Position numbers and translations under genes: made by a program
The notes under the pieces: generated by a model
What the model was told of the DNA's origin: nothing
Seen by the model: the letters and a program-made list of their open reading frames with translations, nothing else
Databases searched by the model: none
Assembly (NCBI RefSeq): GCF_000720115.1
Contig: NZ_JOIR01000037.1
Span: 62,001 to 126,000 of the forward strand
Reading direction: 5' to 3'
Length of the DNA stretch: 64,000 bases
Source: Streptomyces sp. NRRL F-2580
GTDB lineage: Bacteria; Actinomycetota; Actinomycetes; Streptomycetales; Streptomycetaceae
Shown here: positions 42,795 to 50,971 of the stretch, one piece after another
How the letters are laid out: every line of letters starts with the position of its first letter
Position numbering within the stretch: position 1 is the first letter of the stretch

Positions 42795-43874
42795 ATGGTC
42801 CGCGCCGCCATCCTGCCCGCCGTCGGAGCCCCGCTGGAGATACGGGAGATCGTGCTGCCCGATCCCGGTCCCGGGCAGGTCCGCGTACGGCTCGCCGCAG
42901 CCGGGGTCTGCCACTCCGACCTCTCCCTCACCAACGGCACCATGCGGGTCCCCATGCCCGCCGTCCTCGGCCACGAGGGCGCGGGCACGGTCCTCGCCGT
43001 CGGCGAGGGCGTCACGCACGTCGCGCCCGGCGACGGCGTGGTGCTCAACTGGGCCCCGTCCTGCGGGGAGTGCCACCACTGCACCATCGGTGAGGTCTGG
43101 CTCTGCGCCAAGGCGCTCAGCGGGGTCGGGGCGGTCTACGCGCACGACGCGCAGGGCACCGAGCTGCACCCCGGGCTGAACGTGGCCGCCTTCGCCGAGG
43201 AGACCGTCGTCGCGGCCAACTGCGTGCTGCCCGCGCCCGCCGGGATCCCGCTGGCCGAGGCCGCCCTGCTCGGCTGCGCCGTCCTCACCGGCTACGGGGC
43301 CGTCCACCACAGTGCCCAGGTCCGGCCCGGCGAGTCGGTGGCCGTCTTCGGTGTCGGCGGGGTCGGCCTGGCCGCCCTCCAGGCCGCCCGGATCGCGCAG
43401 GCGGGCCCGGTCATCGCCGTCGACGTGTCCCCGGCCAAGGAGGAACTGGCCCGCGCGGCCGGGGCCACCGAGTTCGTGCTCGCCTCCGACACCACCGCCC
43501 AGCAGATCCGCGCGCTCACCGGCGGGCAGGGCGCGGACGTCGCCGTCGAGTGCGTCGGCCGGGCCGAGACCATCCGCGGAGCCTGGGAGTCCACCCGCCG
43601 CGGCGGCCGGACCACGGTCGTCGGCATCGGCGGCAAGGACCAGCAGGTCACCTTCCACGCCCTGGAGATCTTCCACTTCGCCCGCACCCTCACGGGCTGC
43701 GTCTACGGCAACAGCGACCCCGCCCGCGACCTGCCGGTGATCGCCGAGCACGTCCGCGCGGGCCGCCTCGACCTCGGCGCCCTGGTCACCGACCGCATCA
43801 CCCTCGACGGCATCCCGGCCGCCTTCGACGCCATGCTGGCGGGCAAGGGCGGCCGCTCCCTGGTCGTCTTCTAG
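42795..43874 (+). CDS. Zinc-dependent alcohol dehydrogenase (MDR superfamily)
   Basis: 359 aa. The catalytic zinc site has Cys in GVCHSDLS and His-Glu in LGHEGAGTV; the structural zinc loop is CGECHHCTIGEVWLC. The nucleotide-binding motif is AVFGVGGVGLAALQAAR and the acidic residue in AVDVSPAK indicates NAD preference. It probably supplies aldehyde to the preceding dehydrogenase and is likely in the same transcript. Confidence 0.94.
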   Translation: MVRAAILPAVGAPLEIREIVLPDPGPGQVRVRLAAAGVCHSDLSLTNGTMRVPMPAVLGHEGAGTVLAVGEGVTHVAPGDGVVLNWAPSCGECHHCTIGEVWLCAKALSGVGAVYAHDAQGTELHPGLNVAAFAEETVVAANCVLPAPAGIPLAEAALLGCAVLTGYGAVHHSAQVRPGESVAVFGVGGVGLAALQAARIAQAGPVIAVDVSPAKEELARAAGATEFVLASDTTAQQIRALTGGQGADVAVECVGRAETIRGAWESTRRGGRTTVVGIGGKDQQVTFHALEIFHFARTLTGCVYGNSDPARDLPVIAEHVRAGRLDLGALVTDRITLDGIPAAFDAMLAGKGGRSLVVF

Positions 43875-43907
43875 CCGTACCGCCGCCGGCGCCGCCGCGC
43901 TGAGGTG

Positions 43908-44549
43908 TTACGCGGTCTCCTCCAACGCCTCGTACTGGAGGGCCAGGCCGTCCAGCAGTGCCGCCAGGCCCGTCTCGAAGGCGCCCTCGTCCACCTCGCG
44001 CTGCCGCTCGGCCAGCAGGTGGGCCTGGCCCAGGTGGGGGTAGTCGGCCGGGTCGTACGCGGTGCGGTCGTCCACGAAGCCCCGGGCGAAGGAGCCCACG
44101 GCGGAGCCCAGGATGAAGTACCGCATCAGCGCGCCGATCCGGGTCGCCTGCGCCGGCGGCCAGCCGGCCGCCGTCATCGCGCCGAACACCGCGTCCGCCA
44201 GCCGCAGTCCGGCCGGGCGGCGGCCCGGCCCGCGGGCCAGCACCGGCACGATGTTCGGATGGTCCGCCAGGGCGTCGCGGTACGAGTGCGCCCACGCGTG
44301 CAGGGAGGCCCGCCAGTCCCGGCCGCCGTCGAACATCGACAAGTCGACCCGTGCGCTCACCGAGTCCGCCACCGCGTCCAGGATCTCGTCCTTGGTGCGG
44401 AAGTGGTTGTAGAGCGAGGGCCCGCTGACGCCGAGCGCGGCCGCCAGCCGCCGCGTCGACACCGCCTCCAGCCCCTCCGCGTCCACCAGCGCGCCGGCCG
44501 CCTCGACGATGCGGTCGCGGCTGAGGAGGGGCTTGCGCGGTCTGGCCAT
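43908..44549 (-). CDS. TetR family regulator, predicted repressor of flanking dehydrogenase genes
   Basis: 213 aa from ATG 44549. Helix-turn-helix SRDRIVEAAGALVDAEGLEAVS, then TRRLAAALGVSGPSLYNHFRTKDEILDAV. The effector domain carries HPNIVPVLARGPGRRPAGLRL. It is divergent from the acyl-CoA dehydrogenase at 44629, and the operator-like repeat AAACTA-N7-TAGTTA lies between them. A twin site precedes the aldehyde dehydrogenase 3.3 kb away, so it probably controls both units and its own gene. Confidence 0.88.
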   Translation of the reverse strand: MARPRKPLLSRDRIVEAAGALVDAEGLEAVSTRRLAAALGVSGPSLYNHFRTKDEILDAVADSVSARVDLSMFDGGRDWRASLHAWAHSYRDALADHPNIVPVLARGPGRRPAGLRLADAVFGAMTAAGWPPAQATRIGALMRYFILGSAVGSFARGFVDDRTAYDPADYPHLGQAHLLAERQREVDEGAFETGLAALLDGLALQYEALEETA

Positions 44550-44577
44550 GCGCCACATAGTAGGGCCTGGCCGCCAT

Positions 44578-44596
44578 AAACTACCGGTGCTAGTTA
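44578..44596. promoter_or_regulatory. TetR operator-like inverted repeat between TetR and acyl-CoA dehydrogenase genes
   Basis: AAACTACCGGTGCTAGTTA repeats the arms and spacing of the site at 41225 (15 of 19 positions identical). It is 33 bases from the dehydrogenase start and 29 from the TetR start. Confidence 0.7.
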
Positions 44597-44628
44597 AACG
44601 CCCCGGACGAGACGCCCGGAGGTGCCCG

Positions 44629-45780
44629 GTGAACCTGGAGCTGAGCGAGGAGCAGAGCGCCGTACGCCGGCTCGCCCGCGAGTTCACCGAGCGCGAGGTC
44701 ATCCCGTACGCGGCGGCGTGGGACCGCGCCGAGAGCGTCGATCGGTCCATCGTCAAGAAACTCGGCGACCTCGGCTTCCTCGGCCTGACCGTTCCCGAGG
44801 AGTACGGCGGCTCCGGCGGCGACCACCTCGCCTACGTCCTCGTCACCGAGGAGCTCGGACGCGGCGACTCCGCCGTGCGCGGGATCGTCTCCGTCTCCCT
44901 CGGCCTCGTCGCCAAGACCCTCGCCGCGTGGGGGACCGAGGAGCAGAAGCACGCCTGGCTGCCCCGCCTCTGCTCCGGCGAGGCGCTCGGCTGCTTCGGC
45001 CTGACCGAGCCCGGCACCGGCTCCGACGCGGGCGCCCTCACCACCCGCGCCGTGCGCGAGGGCGACGCGTACGTCATCAGCGGCAGCAAGATGTTCATCA
45101 CCAACGGCACCTGGGCCGATGTGGTGCTGCTCTTCGCCCGCACCGGCGACGAGCCCGGCCACCGCGGGATATCCGCCTTCCTCGTCCCCACCGACACGCC
45201 CGGCCTGACCCGCCGCGAGATCCACGGCAAGCTGGGCCTGCGCGGCCAGGCCACCGCCGAGCTCGCCCTCGACGGCGTCCGCGTCCCCGCCTCCGCGATG
45301 CTCGGCCCCGAGGGCAAGGGCTTCTCGGTCGCCATGTCCGCCCTCGCCAAGGGCCGGATGTCGGTCGCCGCCGGCTGCGTCGGCATCGCCCAGGCGGCCC
45401 TGGACGCGGCCGTCTCGTACGCCGCCCAGCGCGAGCAGTTCGGCAAGCCGATCGCCCACCACCAGCTGGTGCAGGAGCTGATCGCCGACATCTCCGTCGA
45501 CGTGGACGCGGCCCGGCTGCTGACCTGGCGGGTCGCGGACCTCATCGACCGCGGTCAGCCCTTCGCCACCGAGTCCTCCACCGCCAAGCTCTTCGCCTCC
45601 GAGGCCGCCGTGCGCGCCGCGAGCAACGCCCTCCAGGTGCACGGAGGCTACGGCTACATCGACGAGTACCCGGCCGGCAAACTGCTGCGCGACGCGCGCG
45701 TGATGACCCTGTACGAGGGCACCAGCCAGATCCAGAAGCTGCTCATCGGCCGTGCCCGCACCGGGGTTTCCGCCTTCTGA
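44629..45780 (+). CDS. Acyl-CoA dehydrogenase
   Basis: 383 aa from GTG 44629, with GGAGG upstream. The family blocks are GCFGLTEPGTGSDAGALTTRA (FAD and substrate contacts), GSKMFITNGTWAD, YAAQREQFGKPIAHHQLVQE, and the C-terminal ALQVHGGYGYIDEYPAGKLLRDARVMTLYEGTSQIQ. The Glu of LYEGTSQIQ is the usual catalytic base. It introduces the alpha-beta double bond into an acyl-CoA and needs ETF as electron acceptor, not found here. Divergent TetR and a shared operator tie it to the alcohol and aldehyde dehydrogenase genes. Confidence 0.95.
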   Translation: MNLELSEEQSAVRRLAREFTEREVIPYAAAWDRAESVDRSIVKKLGDLGFLGLTVPEEYGGSGGDHLAYVLVTEELGRGDSAVRGIVSVSLGLVAKTLAAWGTEEQKHAWLPRLCSGEALGCFGLTEPGTGSDAGALTTRAVREGDAYVISGSKMFITNGTWADVVLLFARTGDEPGHRGISAFLVPTDTPGLTRREIHGKLGLRGQATAELALDGVRVPASAMLGPEGKGFSVAMSALAKGRMSVAAGCVGIAQAALDAAVSYAAQREQFGKPIAHHQLVQELIADISVDVDAARLLTWRVADLIDRGQPFATESSTAKLFASEAAVRAASNALQVHGGYGYIDEYPAGKLLRDARVMTLYEGTSQIQKLLIGRARTGVSAF

Positions 45781-45863
45781 GCCCCGGCCGGGCGGGCCGG
45801 ATGAGTACCCGCATGAGTACGCGTGCGGATGTGTCCGCGCCCGCCGCGCCCGATGCTCGACCC

Positions 45864-46151
45864 ATGAACGAGACACCGGTCAAGCAGCAGAGCACGGGGG
45901 CGTACTACGGCCAGGCCGTCGCCTCCTTCGGCATCGCCATCGGCGCGGTGTCCGTGGGGATCTACAACCTGGAGGCGAACGGCTGGGTCCGTGCCTTCCT
46001 CGGCATCGCGGTCCTCTACCTCACCACCTCGGCCTTCACCCTCGCCAAGGTGATCCGCGACCGCCAGGAGGTCACGCAGATCGTCAGCAGGGTGGATCAG
46101 GCCAGGATGGAGAAGATCATGGCCGAGTACGACCCCTTCGCGCCGAAGTAG
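45864..46151 (+). CDS. YiaA/YiaB two-helix membrane protein
   Basis: 95 aa from ATG 45864. Two hydrophobic helices, AVASFGIAIGAVSVGIYNLE and AFLGIAVLYLTTSAFTLAKV, are followed by a charged cytoplasmic end DRQEVTQIVSRVDQARMEK. This is the YiaAB domain layout. No function is established for the family. It follows the acyl-CoA dehydrogenase by 83 bases and may be independent of it. Confidence 0.8.
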   Translation: MNETPVKQQSTGAYYGQAVASFGIAIGAVSVGIYNLEANGWVRAFLGIAVLYLTTSAFTLAKVIRDRQEVTQIVSRVDQARMEKIMAEYDPFAPK

Positions 46152-46164
46152 TCGGCCTGGCCGC

Positions 46165-46180
46165 ACTAAGCGCTTGCTCA
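46165..46180. promoter_or_regulatory. KstR2-like operator upstream of a TetR gene
   Basis: ACTAAGCGCTTGCTCA contains TAAGCGCTTGCTCA, identical to 47490-47503. It fits AnCAAGnnCTTGnT, the KstR2-type half-site pattern, except for one base. It lies 49 bases before the TetR ATG. Confidence 0.6.
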
Positions 46181-46228
46181 CCCTCCGGTAGGGTGTTCAC
46201 TTCCACACGGCGAAGAGGTGAGCGAGCG

Positions 46229-46864
46229 ATGGACAGCGCGGAGGAGACGGTCGGCGGATACCGGCCGTGGTCCGAGGTCACGCCCGACGCCGCACGGCGG
46301 CTGCTCGTGGCCGCCGTCGAGGCCTTCGCCGAGCGCGGGTACCACGCCACCACCACACGTGACATCGCGGGCCGGGCCGGCATGAGCCCGGCCGCGCTCT
46401 ACATCCACTACAAGACCAAGGAAGAGCTGCTCCACCGGATCAGCCGGATCGGCCACGACAAGGCGCTGGAGATCCTGACCACCGCGGCCGAGGGCCCCGG
46501 CTGCGCCGCCGAGCGGCTCGACGCCGCCGTACGGTCCTTCGTGCGGTGGCACGCGGCGCACCACACCACCGCGCGCGTGGTCCAGTACGAGCTCGACGCT
46601 CTCGCTCCGGAGCACCGCTCCGAGATCGTGGCACTGCGCCGGCAGAGCGATGCCGCCGTCCGCCGGATCCTCGCCGACGGGGTCGCGGCGGGGGAGTTCG
46701 ACGTCCCGGACGTGCCGGGCACCACCCTCGCGGTGCTGTCGCTGTGCATCGACGTGGCCCGCTGGTTCAACGTGGCCGGGCAGCGCACGCCCGACGAGGT
46801 CGGCGGGCTCTACGCCGACCTCGTGCTCCGCATGGTGGCCGCGCGGCCCCGCCCCCGGAAGTAG
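46229..46864 (+). CDS. TetR family regulator (KstR2/acyl-CoA catabolism type)
   Basis: 211 aa from ATG 46229. Helix-turn-helix AARRLLVAAVEAFAERGYHA, then TTTRDIAGRAGMSPAALYIHYKTKEELLHRI. The ligand domain has RSFVRWHAAHHTTARVVQYEL, as in regulators that bind CoA thioesters. The same 14-base operator precedes it and the MaoC/SoxR intergenic region 1.3 kb away, so it likely represses itself and the MaoC hydratase gene. The exact inducer is unknown. Confidence 0.87.
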   Translation: MDSAEETVGGYRPWSEVTPDAARRLLVAAVEAFAERGYHATTTRDIAGRAGMSPAALYIHYKTKEELLHRISRIGHDKALEILTTAAEGPGCAAERLDAAVRSFVRWHAAHHTTARVVQYELDALAPEHRSEIVALRRQSDAAVRRILADGVAAGEFDVPDVPGTTLAVLSLCIDVARWFNVAGQRTPDEVGGLYADLVLRMVAARPRPRK

Positions 46865-46914
46865 TCCGCCGGAAGCAGGCCCCCTGCAGTAGTCGGCCGG
46901 GAGCGGCCCGTCCG

Positions 46915-47376
46915 TCAGAAGTAGTAGCGGGACACCGACTCGGCCACGCACACCGGCTTGTCGCCGCCCTCGCGTTCGACCGTCACGGTGGCCGTGACCT
47001 GCACGCCCCCGCCCGCCTCCGTGACCTCCGTGATCGCGGCCGTGGCGCGCAGTCGCGAGCCGACCGGCACCGGCGCGGGGAAACGGACCTTGTTCGTCCC
47101 GTAGTTGAGACCCATCTTCATACCCTCGACCCGCATGATCTGCGGCACCAGGACGGGCAGCAGGGACAGCGTCAGATAGCCGTGCGCGATGGTGGAACCG
47201 AAGGGTCCGCCCGCTGCCCGCTCCGGGTCCACGTGGATCCACTGATGATCGCCCGTGGCGTCCGCGAAGAGGTCGATCCGCTTCTGGTCCACCTCCAGCC
47301 ACTCGCTGGGACGGAGTGGCGCGCCGATCCCGGCGCGCAGTTCCTCGGCGGACGTGAAGACCCTCGGCTCGGACAT
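46915..47376 (-). CDS. MaoC family dehydratase (enoyl-CoA hydratase-like)
   Basis: 153 aa from ATG 47376. Hot-dog fold with the hydratase-2 motif DATGDHQWIHVDPERAAGGP (catalytic Asp and His), then IAHGYLTLSLLP and LNYGTNKVRFPAPVPVGSRL. It hydrates an enoyl-CoA in beta-oxidation or a similar path. The operator at 47490 lies 114 bases upstream on its side of the gap with soxR. The region 47377-47470 holds repeated GACTGACGGACGA units. Confidence 0.92.
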   Translation of the reverse strand: MSEPRVFTSAEELRAGIGAPLRPSEWLEVDQKRIDLFADATGDHQWIHVDPERAAGGPFGSTIAHGYLTLSLLPVLVPQIMRVEGMKMGLNYGTNKVRFPAPVPVGSRLRATAAITEVTEAGGGVQVTATVTVEREGGDKPVCVAESVSRYYF

Positions 47377-47489
47377 GCCCTGTTCCTGCCTCTCACGGCG
47401 ACTGACGGACGACTGACAACGACTGACGGACGAATGACGGACGAATGACGGACGACTGACCGGCAAGTGATGGACCAGCAGCGGGCGAA

Positions 47490-47503
47490 TAAGCGCTTGC
47501 TCA
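47490..47503. promoter_or_regulatory. KstR2-like operator between MaoC and soxR genes
   Basis: TAAGCGCTTGCTCA is identical to the site before the TetR gene at 46229. It lies between divergent genes, 114 bases from MaoC and 54 from soxR. Confidence 0.6.
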
Positions 47504-47556
47504 GCATGCTGGGACCGCATGTGTATGTCAACGGACCTCCGACTACCCTCGGCCGG

Positions 47557-48000
47557 GTGCCGCAGATTCCCGAGAAAGTCCACGAGCTCACCGTCGGCCA
47601 GCTGTCCGCCCGTAGCGGCGCGGCCGTCTCCGCACTTCACTTCTACGAGGCCAAGGGCCTGATCAGCAGCCGCCGCACCTCCGGCAACCAGCGCCGCTAC
47701 ACCCGTGACGCGCTGCGCCGCGTCGCCTTCGTGCGCGCCGCCCAGCGCGTCGGCATCCCGCTGGCCAGCATCCGCGACGCCCTGGCCCAGCTCCCCGAGG
47801 AACGCACCCCCACCCGCGAGGACTGGGCCCGCCTCTCCGAGGCCTGGCGCGCCGAGCTCGACGAGCGGATCATGCGGCTCGGCCGGCTGCGCGACCACCT
47901 CACGGACTGCATCGGCTGCGGCTGTCTCTCGATGAAGACCTGCGCCCTGTCCAACCCCGACGACGTCTTCGGCGAACGCCTCACCGGTTCGCGGCTGTAG
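47557..48000 (+). CDS. soxR: Redox-sensitive MerR-type regulator SoxR
   Basis: 147 aa from GTG 47557. The MerR helix-turn-helix is [24 protein letters not shown] with [20 protein letters not shown]. The C-terminal iron-sulfur motif is C118-x2-C121-x-C123-x5-C129 ([12 protein letters not shown]), diagnostic of SoxR, which senses redox-active compounds through its [2Fe-2S] cluster. In Streptomyces SoxR responds to the organism's own coloured antibiotics. Its end overlaps the convergent gene by 20 bases. Confidence 0.95.
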   Translation: MPQIPEKVHELTVGQLSARSGAAVSALHFYEAKGLISSRRTSGNQRRYTRDALRRVAFVRAAQRVGIPLASIRDALAQLPEERTPTREDWARLSEAWRAELDERIMRLGRLRDHLTDCIGCGCLSMKTCALSNPDDVFGERLTGSRL

Positions 48001-48733
48001 CCGCCGAGGCGGCCGCGCCCCGCGGTGTCAGTTCCCGGGCCGCCGCCACCAGTTCGGCGGTCGACCGCGCCGGCCGCCCGTCCGGCAGGTGCAGTACGTC
48101 GCCCACGCCGGTGCGCGCAACCGTTCCGCAGCGCGCGGCCAGCCGCAGCACCGGCCAGGCGGCCGCCTCCCGCCCGTACACCAGGACCGCCGCCGGAGGC
48201 AGCCCGCGCAGCCCCGCCACCAGCGCCGGATCGGCCGCCGCGAGCTCGACCGCGAGCCGGACCCGTCCGGGATCGCGCACCGGCCAGGCCATGAACCGTG
48301 CCATCGGCTCCGGGCCGGCCGGTCCGCCCACCGGCACCACCGCGTCCACCGAAACCCCGCGCTCCAGCAGAGCCCGCCCCAGCTCCCCGGCCCCCGGCTC
48401 CCCGAAGTGCACCACCGCCCGGTCCGGCAGCACCGTCCACGAACGCACCCGCTCCAGTCGCCCCGCCGGATCGGGCTCGGCCCCGATGCCCGCGGGCACC
48501 GACAGCGGTACGTGGACCCCCGCGCCCCGCATCGCCGCCAGCACCGGCCCCACCACCCGCGGCGAGAGGCTCTCCCGCCCGCACGGGGTCCGCGGGTGCA
48601 CCAGCACCTCCCCGGCACCGGCGGCCACCGCCGCCAGCGCCGACTCCGTCAGATCCGCCGGCGACACCGGCACGGCCGGGCCGTCGGCAGCGCTCCGGGC
48701 GCCGTTCACCGACGCCAGCAGCAAGGTCCTCAC
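47981..48733 (-). CDS. BKACE/3-keto-5-aminohexanoate cleavage enzyme-like protein
   Basis: 250 aa from GTG 48733, sharing GTGA with the stop of the gene upstream. [20 protein letters not shown], then [20 protein letters not shown] and [20 protein letters not shown] follow the beta-keto acid cleavage enzyme pattern. These TIM-barrel zinc enzymes condense a beta-keto acid with acetyl-CoA. Active members have HxHxR(D); here the first His is replaced (EVLVHPRT), so the zinc site may be lost. It overlaps soxR by 20 bases at the tail. Confidence 0.72.
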   Translation of the reverse strand: MRTLLLASVNGARSAADGPAVPVSPADLTESALAAVAAGAGEVLVHPRTPCGRESLSPRVVGPVLAAMRGAGVHVPLSVPAGIGAEPDPAGRLERVRSWTVLPDRAVVHFGEPGAGELGRALLERGVSVDAVVPVGGPAGPEPMARFMAWPVRDPGRVRLAVELAAADPALVAGLRGLPPAAVLVYGREAAAWPVLRLAARCGTVARTGVGDVLHLPDGRPARSTAELVAAARELTPRGAAASAATAANR

Positions 48734-49311
48734 GCCGCCCCCGCCGCGGGCGTCTCCGCCAGCGCCGGTCTCGGCACGACGATCCCGCAGCCCGCGCACA
48801 CCGGCCCGTCCCAGGCCCAGGCGCCTTCCCACGGACCCATCGGCGTCACGGCCGGCCACCGCAGTTCGGTGTCCCCGCAGACCGGGCACGCCGTCCCGGG
48901 CTCCGACTCCAGCGCCCGGACCAGCCGCCGCAGCACCTCGCCCAGCGCCCCCTCCGGCCGCACGCCCGGATCCGCGCACCGCACCACCGCGTCCCCGCTC
49001 CCGCCCCACGCCCACTCCGGCCGGCGCAGCCCGTCGTGCTTCTCCCGCCGACGCCGCTCCGCGAACTGGCGCTCGTACTCCAGCCAGACCGCCCGCGCGT
49101 CCTCCAGCTCCTCCAGCGCGGCGACCAGCCGCAGCGGATCCGCCCCCCGGTCCTCGGGGGCGATCCCGTGCCGGTCGCACAGGTGCCACCACGTGGCCCG
49201 GTGCCCATAGGGCGCGAACCGCTCCAGGCAACGGCGCAGCGAATGGCGCCGCAAGGCCCGGTCATTGCGCGCGTCGCGCACCTGGTAGGCCAGACTCCGG
49301 AATCCCGCCAT
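48730..49311 (-). CDS. Hypothetical protein with C-terminal zinc ribbon
   Basis: 193 aa from ATG 49311. The N-terminal half is helical and basic (MAGFRSLAYQVRDARNDRALRR...). The C-terminal half has ACPVCGDTELRW and VCAGCGIVVPR, a CxxC...CxxC pair that should bind zinc. A Trp-rich stretch WEGAWAWDGP lies between. No catalytic motif is recognised. It is coupled to the BKACE-like gene by a GTGA overlap, so they are made together. Start choice is moderate: GGAGG lies about ten bases upstream. Confidence 0.65.
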   Translation of the reverse strand: MAGFRSLAYQVRDARNDRALRRHSLRRCLERFAPYGHRATWWHLCDRHGIAPEDRGADPLRLVAALEELEDARAVWLEYERQFAERRRREKHDGLRRPEWAWGGSGDAVVRCADPGVRPEGALGEVLRRLVRALESEPGTACPVCGDTELRWPAVTPMGPWEGAWAWDGPVCAGCGIVVPRPALAETPAAGAA

Positions 49312-49406
49312 CGCACCATCACCTCCGCCGATGTGCCCAACATGCCCTGCCCGGGCCGGGCGCATGCGGGGGCGGTCGAGGCGTGCGGGTGGCACATGGC
49401 CGGAAC

Positions 49407-50888
49407 TCAGCGCCCCATGCGCCCCGCGGCCACCACCACCCGGGCCAGTTCCTCGTGGCAGATGTCGCTGTGCGCCCCCGAGGGGGCACCGCCGCGGCGG
49501 ACCACAGCGCCCGCGTCCACGCTGACGCAACCGGCCGTCGGCACCCCCTCGCGCAGGGCGGTGGCGAGGCTCAGCCGCGGCGCGCCGGGCACCGCCTGCA
49601 CCCCGTCGTGCCCGATGGCGCCCCACCGTTCGTCGAAGCCGAGCACTCCGGCCGAATCCCCTGCCATCCGGGAGGCCAGCGGGTAGAAGAGGCCGAGGGC
49701 CGAGTCGTGCGGGGAGTGGCAGGCCACCACCGGCCCGTCGACCCTGCGCTGGAGGCCGCGCAGGGCGCCGCCGTTGCTCCTGTCGTGCGGCAGCCGGTCG
49801 GCGAACGCGTAGTGGGAGAAGGCCCCCTGGAGCAGGGTCACGGACTTCACGTACCGGGCGCCGTCCGGCACCGCGCGCAGCGCGAAGGACACCACCCGCG
49901 CCCCGAAGCTGTGTCCGATCAGGTGGAACCGCACGGCCGGGCGCTCGCCCGCCAGCTGTGCCAGCACCGGACCGAGACCGCGCTCGCCGACCACACCCGC
50001 CCGCTTCTTCATCCTGTAGTACGTCGCCTGCCGCAGCAGCTCCTTGGCGCCGCCCCACAGACCTCGCAGGGCGCCGCCGACCGCGAAGGCCGACCCGTCG
50101 ACCGCGAAGGCCGGCCCGTCGACCGCGAAGGCCGGCCCGTCGACCCCGAGGCCCGGCCCGCCGGCCGCCGAAGCGGCCCCCTCGCCGCCGCCGGCCGCCG
50201 CGCCCGCCGCGACCAAGGCGAGGGAGAGGGCCCGGCACACCTCCAGCACGTCGTCCGTGAAGAGGGCGGGAACCGCCGGAGCCGCCGCCGTGGGCACCGC
50301 GTCCACCCCCGCCAGCTCCCGTACGAGCGCACCGAACTCGATGAACGCCGCCGTCGACTCCGGCCGCTCCTCCAGCAGTTCCGCCACCCGGTCCAGCTCC
50401 GCCTGCCGTCCCGGCCAGAACTCCGCGAGCGCCCGCCGGGTGAGGGGGTCCAGCGCCGTGCCGAAGCCGGGTTCCCCGAGTGCCCCGGGTGCGTCGAAGT
50501 CGGGGATCGGCTCGTCGGAGAACCGCATGGAGGGCCATACGACGCCCACGTACCCCAGCCGCACCCCCGACCCCACCAGCCCCGGGAAGGGGGCGAAGAA
50601 CCGGTCGTAGAGCCGGGTCGCGGTGGACCGGTCGCTGTTCCAGCCGTGCGCGAAGACCAGCACGTCCGTGGCCTCCATCCGGGCCACCGTGCCCTGCGTG
50701 GCCCGGTCCACGTCCCCTTCGGAGTCGAAGGTCAGCTCCGCGTACGGCCCGACGCCGATCCCGGCCGTGACCCCGAGCCGGTTCCCCGCCGTGAGCCCGG
50801 CCGCCGTCCCGGCCGCCGTGATCCCGGCCGCCGTGATCCCGGTCCCGGTCCCGAACCCGATGCCGAACCCGCCGCCGATGTCCGTCAT
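49407..50888 (-). CDS. Alpha/beta hydrolase-like protein
   Basis: 493 aa from ATG 50888, preceded by GGAGGGGGA; an ATG five codons earlier is possible. VLVFAHGWNSDRSTATRLYD and the nucleophile elbow HLIGHSFGARVVSFAL show an alpha/beta hydrolase fold, and SGAHSDICHEE near the end can supply the histidine. The first 50 residues are Gly/Ala/Thr-rich repeats. A 21-base tandem repeat inside the gene encodes VDGPAFA units at about residues 242-269. No signal peptide. Substrate unknown; possibly a lipase-like or peptidase-like enzyme. Confidence 0.78.
   Translation of the reverse strand: MTDIGGGFGIGFGTGTGITAAGITAAGTAAGLTAGNRLGVTAGIGVGPYAELTFDSEGDVDRATQGTVARMEATDVLVFAHGWNSDRSTATRLYDRFFAPFPGLVGSGVRLGYVGVVWPSMRFSDEPIPDFDAPGALGEPGFGTALDPLTRRALAEFWPGRQAELDRVAELLEERPESTAAFIEFGALVRELAGVDAVPTAAAPAVPALFTDDVLEVCRALSLALVAAGAAAGGGEGAASAAGGPGLGVDGPAFAVDGPAFAVDGSAFAVGGALRGLWGGAKELLRQATYYRMKKRAGVVGERGLGPVLAQLAGERPAVRFHLIGHSFGARVVSFALRAVPDGARYVKSVTLLQGAFSHYAFADRLPHDRSNGGALRGLQRRVDGPVVACHSPHDSALGLFYPLASRMAGDSAGVLGFDERWGAIGHDGVQAVPGAPRLSLATALREGVPTAGCVSVDAGAVVRRGGAPSGAHSDICHEELARVVVAAGRMGR
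50080..50163. repeat. In-frame 21-bp tandem repeat within the hydrolase gene
   Basis: Four units begin at 50080, 50101, 50122 and 50143 (the last diverged). Because 21 is a multiple of three, copy changes keep the reading frame and only alter a VDGPAFA linker in the protein. Confidence 0.8.
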
Positions 50889-50971
50889 GACGTCCCCCTC
50901 CACGCCGTGCCTCCGGTGCTGTCAGCATCCTGCTGACGCGCCCGCCCGGCCAGCCCCCCGGCGCGGTCGGC

